A stretch of DNA of 64,000 nucleotides from Bacteroidota bacterium (GTDB taxonomy: Bacteria; Bacteroidota; Bacteroidia; Flavobacteriales_F; PHOS-HE28), in NCBI GenBank assembly GCA_014584605.1, contig JACTMO010000039.1, positions 35,639 to 99,638 on the forward strand. Direction: 5' to 3'. The position numbers were made by a program, and so were the translations under genes. Numbering within the stretch: position 1 is the stretch's first letter; every line of letters begins with the position of its first letter. The notes beneath the pieces are model-generated. The model had not been told where the DNA came from. It made no database searches and saw nothing but the letters and a program-made list of their open reading frames with translations. Below are positions 57,635-64,000 of this stretch, piece by piece.

Positions 57635-58221
57635 CCTTCGCCTTGCCAGTGCGCCAGCGCTGTGGGCAACACCGTCCGCAGCCGAAGGGCGGCTTTGGGC
57701 GCGTCGTGGAAGACCACGATGGAACCAGGCCGTGCCAGCCGCAGCGTGCGCCGCAGGCATGCCTCGGGACCGAGGCCCGCATCGTAGTCGCGGGTGAGCA
57801 CATCCCACATCACCACCCTGTAGCGGCCCCGAAGTGCGGCGAACTGGGCGGGGGTGAGGCGGCCGTAGGGCGGGCGGAAGAGCGCGCCGCCCACCACCTG
57901 CTGGCCGCGCAGCACGTTGCGCAGGTAGGGCCTCAGGGGTGTACGCCAGCCGTCGGGGTGGTCCCAGCTGTGGCCGCCCACCGCATGGCCTGCGGTGCGC
58001 AGCCGCTCCAGCAGGTCGGGATGTGCTGCGGCCCGGTCGCCCCGGCAGAAGAAAGTGGCGCGGGCCTCCGCAGCGGCCAGCTGGTCCAGCACCCAGGGGG
58101 TGAGCTCCGGGTCGGGCCCGTCGTCGAAACTGAGGTGAAGCACCCGCTCCTTCGTCGGCATGCGCCACAGGGCCCCCGGCATCAGCATGCGCAGCGGCCA
58201 GGGAGGGCGTGCCTGCACCAC
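57610..58221 (-). CDS. Polysaccharide deacetylase family protein
   Basis: 203-aa NodB-homology (CE4) enzyme. The metal motif is LSFDDGPDPELT (Asp-Asp) with GHSWDHPD giving the His ligands, then the RPPYGRLTP motif and a late VVFHDAPKA. It would remove N-acetyl groups from a polysaccharide or peptidoglycan. No membrane anchor is visible. The start is a GTG at 58221, directly upstream of which the DUF2723 stop lies (58227), so co-translation is likely; the internal ATG codons would remove little. The 3' end overlaps the rhodanese gene. Confidence 0.85.
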   Translation of the reverse strand: MVQARPPWPLRMLMPGALWRMPTKERVLHLSFDDGPDPELTPWVLDQLAAAEARATFFCRGDRAAAHPDLLERLRTAGHAVGGHSWDHPDGWRTPLRPYLRNVLRGQQVVGGALFRPPYGRLTPAQFAALRGRYRVVMWDVLTRDYDAGLGPEACLRRTLRLARPGSIVVFHDAPKAALRLRTVLPTALAHWQGEGYRFASLT

Positions 58222-58226
58222 GGCGG

Positions 58227-61200
58227 TCAGAAGCGGATCTTGCTGTTCTTGCGTCCCGCGCTTTCCAGCTCCATCAGCTTCTGTTCGTAGACCTGCTCGG
58301 CGGCATCGAGGCGCGGTTGCAGACGGTCGGCCAGTGCCTGCTGCTTGTGCATCACCTTGGCGGCCGTCACCAGGCGGTCCATCACGGCGTGGGTGATGGC
58401 CATCTCGTTGCTCACCTTCTCGGCGAAGCGCGGTTCCAGGGCGGTGTACCAGGCCAGGTTCTCCTCCATGATGGTGAAGAGGCGTTCGGCCAGGGCGTTG
58501 GCCTTCTCGGTGCCGCCGGCCTTGTAGAACGATTCGATCACCGGCAGCATGATGCGGTCGAAGGGCACGTTGCGCTCGGGCATCTTCTCCATCGTCAGGT
58601 CCAGCACCTTCAGGGCGTCCTCCTTGCGGCCCTCTTCGGTGAGCGCATCCGCCAGGCTGCTCAACTGCAGGCGCAGGTTGGTGGTCATCCGCAGGATGTT
58701 CTCGTCCAGGTAGATGTCCTCCTGGCTGTCCATGTTGCCCCACACGAACTTGTTCATCACGTTGTCGAACATCACATCGGTGCCCACGCGCCCGCTGAGG
58801 TTGGGGTTGTCGTTCTTGGTGAAGATGGGCACCAGGCGGTAGGTGAGGCCTTCGAGCTGGAAGTGGTTCTGCAGGTTGAGGTAGCTGTCCGGCCCGGTGG
58901 TGACGGCGAAGTAGATGGGGCGGTCCCAGTTGAAGTTGGCCAGCAGGTCCAGGACCATCAGCTGGTTCTTCAGCAGCACCTGCTTGCCGATCTGCCAGTC
59001 CACGTTGTCCACGATCAGCGCGGTGTCCCTCAGGGCCACGGTGCCGTTGTCCACCACCTTGGCGCTGTCCACCGGGATGCGGAACCGGTTGGTGGGGAAA
59101 TAGGCGTCCTTGGTGCCCCGCTGGAACAGGGTCTGCATGTTGCGGTCGTTGGCCACGAAGTCCATGGCGGCCTTCACGTCCACGTACACGCCCTTCTGGT
59201 TCTGGCCCGGGATCACGGCCACGATGTCGCGGGTGCCCTGGCGGTACTTCTCGGGGGCCAGGCCGAAGGGTACCGGTGCGCTCTCGTAGGCCTGGCGCCG
59301 CATCTGGTCGATGTACCAGTCGGTGTTCAGCAGGCTCAGGTTCACGATGCGGATGTCGGTGCGGATGCCCTCCACCTCCTGGGCGTACCACAGGGGGAAG
59401 GTGTCGTTGTCGCCGTTGGTGAAGAGGATGGCGTTGGGGGCGCAGCTGTTCAGGTAGTCGCTGGCCAGGTCGCGCGCCGGGGTGCGGATCGAACGGTTGT
59501 GATCGTTCCACTCCTCGCCCAGCATGTGCAGGGGCACCAGCAGGCCCAGGGCGGAGGCCAGCAGGGCGGGAACCCGTTCGCCGCGTGTGGCCTTGCCCAG
59601 CACGTGGAAGAGCCCAAGCGCGGCGCCGCCGGACACCGCCAGGTAGAAGATGGAGTAGCTCACGGCGTTGTCGTCGCCGCTGAGGGTCTCCACCAGGAAC
59701 TTGAGCAGGCCCAGGCCCAGGCCGCCGCCCACGGCGTACAGCAGGTCGCGCTGGCTGAGCGAGCGCGCCGCATCGAAGAGGGCGTACACGCCCAGGCCGA
59801 TCCAGATGGCGAAGGCGTAGAAGCTGCCCACGTAGGCATAGTCGCGCTCACGCGGCTGCAGCGGCGTCTGGTTCAGGTAGATCACGATGGCGATGCCCGT
59901 GAAGAAGAACAGCAGCATCACCACCGTCCAGTCGCGCAGGTGACGGAAGAGCTGGTACACCAGGCCGATGACGCCCAGCAGCAGCGGCAGCAGGTACAGT
60001 TTGTTGTAGGCCTTGTTCCAGGTGAGGCTGCTGGGCAGGTCCTTCTGGGTGCCCAGGCGCTGCTCGTCGATCAGGTCGATGCCGGTGAGCCAGTTGCCGT
60101 CCACGATGTTGCCGTGGCCCTGCACGTCGTTCTGGCGGCCGGCGAAGTTCCACATGAAGTAGCGCCAGTACATCCAGTTGAGCTGGTAGTCCACGAAGAA
60201 GCGCATGTTCTCCCCGAAGGTGGGCTTGTTGATGATCGTCGGCTTGCCCTCGCGGTCGGTGGTGCGGATGGGCACGCCCTTGAAGCGGCTCCAGGTCTTG
60301 TACTCCTCCACGTGGCCGCGCTGGTTGCTGTACATGCGGGGGAAGAGCATGGTGAAGCGCGGGTCGTACACGGGTTCGGTGCCCTTGCGGGGGTCGGTGA
60401 TCACGTAGGCGTGGTCGATCTCGTGGCCGGGATTGGCCTCCAGCCAATGCTGGGCGGTCCAGCGGTCGTAGAACTGCTTCACGGGGCGGCCGCCCTTGGT
60501 GGCCTGCCAGGTGGCGGTGTGGACCGGGGTGCCGTCCTCGCGCTCGTTGCTCAGCTCGCTGTCCCAGAACTGGCCGAGCAGCAGGGGGCGGTCGCCGTAC
60601 TGTTCGCGGTTCAGGTAGCTCAGCAGGTTGAAGACGTTCTCCGGGTTGTTCTCGTCGATGGGCGGGTTGGCCGTGCTGCGGATCACGATCAGGGCGTAGG
60701 TGCTGTAGCCCACGATGATGACGGACACCCCGAGGATGATGGTGTTGACGATGTCGCGGCCCTGGCGCTGGCTCCACAGCAGGCCCCACACGATGAGGCC
60801 CACCAGCAGCAGGCCGTAGACCAGGTTGCCGGTGTTGAAGGGCAGGCCCATGTCGTTCACGAAGCGCAGCTCGAACCAGCCGGCCATGCTCACCAGGCCC
60901 GGGATGATCACCGCCTGGATGGCGCCCAGGATCAGCGCGCTGATCACCAGGGTCCACAGCACGCCCATCGGGGTCACCTTGTGCTTCTTGAAGTAGTACA
61001 CGAAGGCGATGGCCGGTATGCACAGCAGGTTCAGCAGGTGCACGCCGATGCTCAGGCCCATCAGGTAGGCGATGAGGATGAGCCAGCGCTTGTTGTGGGG
61101 CTGGTCGGCCTCGCTCTCCCACTTCAGGATGGCCCAGAACACGATGGCCGTGAAGAAGCTGGAGAGGGCGTACACCTCGCCTTCCACGGCGCTGAACCAG

Positions 61201-61604
61201 AAGCTGTCGCTCCAGGTGTAGGCCAGGCTGCCCACCAGGCCGCTGCCGAGGATGGCGATGGTGCGGCCGGCGGTGAGGGCCTCGCCATCGCGGGTGGCCA
61301 GCTTGTGGGCCATGTGGGTGATGCTCCAGAACAGGAACAGGATGGTGAAGGCGCTGGCCAGGGCGCTCAGGACGTTGATGGCCACCGGCACCTGCTCGGG
61401 GCTGACGAAGGCGCTGAAGGCGCGGGCCAGGATCATGAACAGGGGGGCGCCCGGCGGGTGGCCCACCTCCAGCTTGTAGGCCGTGGCGATGAACTCCCCG
61501 CAATCCCAGAAGCTGCTGGTGGGCTCGATGGTGGCGATGTAGGTGATGGCGGCCACCAGGAACACGAGCCAGCCGGTGATGATGTTGAGGCGCTTGAAGT
61601 CCAT
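58227..61604 (-). CDS. DUF2723 (GT117) membrane protein with C-terminal soluble part
   Basis: 1125-aa polytopic membrane protein. The N-terminal [28 protein letters not shown]-type motif (residues about 28-56) is the DUF2723 hallmark, in a GT-C-like fold with acidic motif, about 11-13 membrane segments and a long extracytoplasmic loop (about 330-500). Residues about 540-800 hold further membrane helices and a periplasmic region; the C-terminal about 200 residues are helical, TPR-like ([13 protein letters not shown]). DUF2723 proteins transfer sugars (glycosyltransferase 117), perhaps for O-mannosylation-type protein glycosylation in Bacteroidota. -7-like box TACTTTCG at 61675-61682. Confidence 0.88.
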   Translation of the reverse strand: [1125 protein letters not shown]

Positions 61605-61674
61605 GCGGGGAAAGGTCCGGGGGATGAGGCCTGCCTACCCGCCACGGGATCAGGGGGTTCCGGCAAGGCGAGGG

Positions 61675-61682
61675 CGAAAGTA
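61675..61682 (-). promoter_or_regulatory. -7-like promoter box (TACTTTCG) for the DUF2723 gene
   Basis: One base off TAnnTTTG on the minus strand, 70 nt before the ATG at 61604; the same variant stands before the first T9SS type B gene. Confidence 0.45.
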
Positions 61683-61797
61683 CCGAAAGGCGGCGGGAGG
61701 GGGGCGTGCGGGGTGGTGCGGCGGTGGACAGGGTGGGCGCCTGGGGCCCCCCCGAGGCCTCGGACCGTCCCCTTGCGCCGGGTTCGGCGTCAATGCC

Positions 61798-61805
61798 TAC
61801 TTTTG
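61798..61805 (+). promoter_or_regulatory. -7 promoter box (TACTTTTG) for tRNA-Gln
   Basis: Exact TAnnTTTG match, 44 nt before the tRNA. Confidence 0.5.
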
Positions 61806-61849
61806 CCGCGCTTTGGCGGAACCCCACCCCCGAAGCCCAGGTGCACCGA

Positions 61850-61922
61850 TGGCCGATGGTGTAACTGGCAACACGTCTGATTTTGGTTCAGAAGAGTCCA
61901 GGTTCGAGCCCTGGTCGGCCAA
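61850..61922 (+). tRNA. tRNA-Gln (anticodon TTG)
   Basis: 73-nt cloverleaf: acceptor arms TGGCCGA and TCGGCCA, anticodon stem TCTGA/TCAGA with loop TTTTGGT and anticodon TTG at 61883-61885, T-arm CCAGG-TTCGAGC-CCTGG, discriminator A. CCA is not encoded. Its last 16 nt are duplicated 105 bp downstream. Confidence 0.95.
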
Positions 61923-61960
61923 CTCGAGGTCCGGAGCCCCGCGATGAGCGGGGCTTCGTG
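61907..61960 (+). repeat. Direct repeat copy 1: tRNA-Gln 3' end plus hairpin
   Basis: 54 bp identical to 62012-62065. It begins inside the tRNA T-arm (AGCCCTGGTCGGCCA) and includes a GCCCCGC-GATGA-GCGGGGC hairpin at 61936-61954, plausibly the tRNA terminator, though only a short T run follows. Confidence 0.9.
61936..61954 (+). terminator. Possible terminator hairpin after tRNA-Gln
   Basis: Perfect 7-bp stem GCCCCGC/GCGGGGC with GATGA loop, followed by TTCGTG; no strong U tract, so termination is likely but not certain. The same hairpin lies in the second repeat copy. Confidence 0.5.
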
Positions 61961-62011
61961 TTCAATGGGCCGGACAGGGCGAGAAGTTCATCCCGCCGCC
62001 CGGTGGCGGGA

Positions 62012-62065
62012 AGCCCTGGTCGGCCAACTCGAGGTCCGGAGCCCCGCGATGAGCGGGGCTTCGTG
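62012..62065 (+). repeat. Direct repeat copy 2: partial tRNA-Gln 3' end plus hairpin
   Basis: Exact copy of 61907-61960, starting after unrelated sequence. It carries only the 3' 16 nt of the tRNA, so it is not a functional tRNA gene. The pattern resembles a tRNA-end attachment site or a local duplication. Confidence 0.9.
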
Positions 62066-62251
62066 GTTGAGGGGGGCAGATCAACGTGCGCACACCTCCA
62101 GGTCAGCATTCGGAGGGTCACTCCAGCACCAGCTTCGTGCCGGCCGACCACGTGTTCGGATCGGCCAGGTGGAGGTGATACAGCCGCACTCAGTACTCTT
62201 CGGAGGACTCTCGTGTGCAAGGCTGGAGTTGAGCGATCCCTAGAGGGGGCC
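62066..62251. other. Gap between the tRNA repeats and the T9SS cargo gene
   Basis: 186 bp with no gene or clear structure. Together with the repeats it forms a stretch of over 300 bp (61923-62251) without a coding gene. Base composition starts to drop toward less GC-rich DNA here. Confidence 0.5.
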
Positions 62252-63637
62252 TTACGGCTCCACGATCAATGTTCGGCTCCATGCGCGGTGGGTTCGATCG
62301 GTGAGGTGGATGAGGTAGGGCCCGGCGGGCAGGCCGGCGAGGTCCAGGACGGCCTCGGTGCCTTGGTGGGCGGAGCGGTGCACCTCACGGCCGGTCGCAT
62401 CGAAAAGGCGCAGCTGCATCCTCCCCGCCGTTGCCCACCGCACCGTGGTGCTCGTGTGGGCCGGGTTGGGGTACACCTCCAGCTGCACCGGTTCCTCCAC
62501 CTCCCGCACCCCCACATCCAAGCCGTACAACCGGCTCACGAAGCGCTGCTGCGGGTCGTTGGTGGTGCCGTCGTCGTAGCCGATGTATCGGCCATAGATA
62601 TACCAGTTGCCGATGGGGTCTTGCACCATGCCGAAGGTGGAGTGCCAATTCACGTCGAGGAAATCGTCGTAGTAGTCACCACATCCTGTGCCTGCGAAGG
62701 GGGCGCTGAGCAGTTCACCATCGGCGTCCAACATCGCAATGCCGCGACGGGATTCACCATCCACCTCGAAGAAAGTCCCGTGGAGAACGATCCGGCCATC
62801 AGGCAACAGTGTATGCCACAGGCTAAGGAAGTTGCCGAAATTCTCGTCCGGCGCGTCAAGGTTGTTGTTGAACGTGGGATCCAATGCCCCATCTGGCATC
62901 AGGCGCACCATGCGAAGGGTATCCGGCAGCCCGGTGCGTTTCAAGTAGCCTGAGACGAGGATCCTTCCGTCGGGCAGGGTGGTGAAGGCATTGGCCTCGC
63001 CCCAGGTGAAGTCGGTGTGGAAGGTGGTGTCCAGTGCGCCATCGGGATGGACGTGCTCGATCTCGTAGATGGGTCCGTTGCCGCTGCGGTGCGTGGCGGT
63101 GGTGTCCAGGTAGCCTTGGTTGCTGAACCAGATTAACTGGAATGCACCCTGAAATCCACGAACGGTGTCCTCCAAGAAATGCTGGCCGCTGAACAAGATC
63201 CGCCCATCGGGATACACGTGGAAATCGCCCCCTTGGCCCGTTTGCATCACGTAAGGGCTGGCGTCGAGATCAATGAAGTCAGGGTCCAGCGTACCATCTG
63301 GCCAGGCCCGTACTACCGTGTTCACCCAGGCTTGGTATATCCGGCCATTCCATGCTACCAGTTTTCCACCCCTGAACGTGCCCAATGGGAATCCTGTATC
63401 CAATGTCCCATCCGAGAGTAACCTGGCGCCCAGCCGAGGTCCTGTGTCCCCGGGAAACTGCATCTGACCTGAGAGGTGAAGGGTACCATCTTCCCAGGGT
63501 AAAACGCTGTTCACGTTGCTCAAGATGATGGATGATCTGAACGTGGTATCGAGGTCAAAGACCTGCTGGGCAAGGCCCTGCGCGGCAGCCCAAGCTGCCG
63601 CGCAGAGCAATACGCCTTTGAATGCGATCGCGTTCAT
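62252..63637 (-). CDS. Delta-60 repeat protein with T9SS type A C-terminal sorting domain
   Basis: 461-aa exported cargo. Signal peptide (VLLCAAAWAAAQGLAQ); delta-60-like repeats with recurrent DGTLDTGF/DGALD.TF and LPDGRI (about 30-330); C-terminal T9SS type A domain (about 383-461: VEVYPNPAHTSTTVRW-type LEVYPNPAH, LFDATGREV, GLPAGPYLIHL). Related in design to the gene at 1283 but not a close copy. Its DNA is less GC-rich than most of the window. The upstream cargo gene's stop overlaps its ATG (63634-63637), so they form one operon. Confidence 0.85.
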   Translation of the reverse strand: MNAIAFKGVLLCAAAWAAAQGLAQQVFDLDTTFRSSIILSNVNSVLPWEDGTLHLSGQMQFPGDTGPRLGARLLSDGTLDTGFPLGTFRGGKLVAWNGRIYQAWVNTVVRAWPDGTLDPDFIDLDASPYVMQTGQGGDFHVYPDGRILFSGQHFLEDTVRGFQGAFQLIWFSNQGYLDTTATHRSGNGPIYEIEHVHPDGALDTTFHTDFTWGEANAFTTLPDGRILVSGYLKRTGLPDTLRMVRLMPDGALDPTFNNNLDAPDENFGNFLSLWHTLLPDGRIVLHGTFFEVDGESRRGIAMLDADGELLSAPFAGTGCGDYYDDFLDVNWHSTFGMVQDPIGNWYIYGRYIGYDDGTTNDPQQRFVSRLYGLDVGVREVEEPVQLEVYPNPAHTSTTVRWATAGRMQLRLFDATGREVHRSAHQGTEAVLDLAGLPAGPYLIHLTDRTHRAWSRTLIVEP

Positions 63638-64000
63638 GGCTGAATGATCAAGCGTTCAACAGCCAGGGTGTTGCCATCCACGGTCAATTCCACGGAGTAA
63701 GCACCGGGTCGGGCCTGGCGAACATCCCAGATGAACTGACCGCGCCCGGCACTCAGCCTTACCTGCTGCACCTTGCGCCCGGTCACATCGGTGATCGTTA
63801 ACCATGCTTCACCCACTATTCCATAGGCATAGTCCAAAGCCACCCACGCGTTGCTCGGATTGGGGTGCGCGCTGAGGGTGTTCACGCTCTCCTCTTCCAC
63901 AGGGTCGTACGCGGCCTGTGGAGCACGTGGTCCCGGTTCACCACCGGTCAGCGGCGCTGCGCACCGCTCGTAGGCGAAGCAGAGCAGGTTCTGGGCCCAC
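63634..64000 (-). CDS. T9SS type A cargo, 5' part outside window
   Basis: Only the last 121 codons are in the window; the frame stays open to the edge (position 64000), so the gene begins outside. Visible are a Cys-containing segment (QNLLCFAYERCAAPL), a short Pro/Gly linker and the T9SS type A C-terminal domain (LSAHPNPSNAWVALDY, ITDVTGRKVQQ, RPGAYSVELTVDG). The body of the protein and its function cannot be seen. ATGA overlap with the delta-60 cargo downstream. Confidence 0.75.
   Translation of the reverse strand, partial: WAQNLLCFAYERCAAPLTGGEPGPRAPQAAYDPVEEESVNTLSAHPNPSNAWVALDYAYGIVGEAWLTITDVTGRKVQQVRLSAGRGQFIWDVRQARPGAYSVELTVDGNTLAVERLIIQP

Noticed and set aside
62012..62065. Second copy of tRNA sequence as a second tRNA-Gln gene
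   Set aside because: Only the last 16 nt of the tRNA are present; no cloverleaf can form.

Overview
The window is GC-rich chromosomal DNA from a member of the Bacteroidota, most likely a high-GC Flavobacteriales-type lineage. This rests on type IX secretion system (T9SS) signals on many exported proteins, three PorP/SprF-like outer-membrane proteins, SprB repeats, a fused murF-alr gene, the gene order DUF4271-hemD-rnpA-yidD-S41 peptidase, and -7 promoter boxes of the Bacteroidota TAnnTTTG type in front of many genes. No species can be named from the sequence alone.

Layout. 0-16.4 kb is mostly housekeeping: 3' part of radA, a delta-60-repeat T9SS cargo, a small DUF7793-like protein, a quinone-oxidoreductase-like MDR enzyme, rsmI with an M28 peptidase, tdk overlapping murF-alr, a multidomain S8-like protease with an altered catalytic Asp, and two glycosyltransferases (GT2, GT9). 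16.4-21.8 kb is one minus-strand run from DUF4271 through hemD, rnpA, yidD and an S41 peptidase to an O-antigen-ligase-type polymerase. 21.9-33.1 kb holds a glutaryl-CoA-dehydrogenase-like enzyme with a clear terminator, a second DUF7793-like paralogue, a four-gene MBOAT/SGNH/MBOAT/SGNH cassette probably for polysaccharide O-acylation, an AhpD-like protein, PEP synthase and an unrecognised conserved protein.

33.4-57.6 kb is the most distinctive part: a same-strand T9SS surface-protein locus. Three secreted proteins with gliding-type (type B) C-terminal domains are each followed at once by a PorP/SprF-like protein. One is small; one is 3127 aa with about 33 SprB repeats; one is about 2755 aa with about 30 repeats of a different PNAG/PDAG-type module. 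A PorE-like TPR/propeller/OmpA protein and a periplasmic rhodanese close the run. The known role of SprF in SprB export suggests each PorP/SprF serves the cargo encoded before it.

57.6-64 kb has a polysaccharide deacetylase, a large DUF2723 (GT117) membrane protein, a tRNA-Gln(TTG) whose 3' end and hairpin are duplicated 105 bp downstream, then a less GC-rich stretch with two overlapping T9SS cargo genes, the last running off the window. Long antisense open frames over the GC-rich and repetitive genes were treated as shadows.
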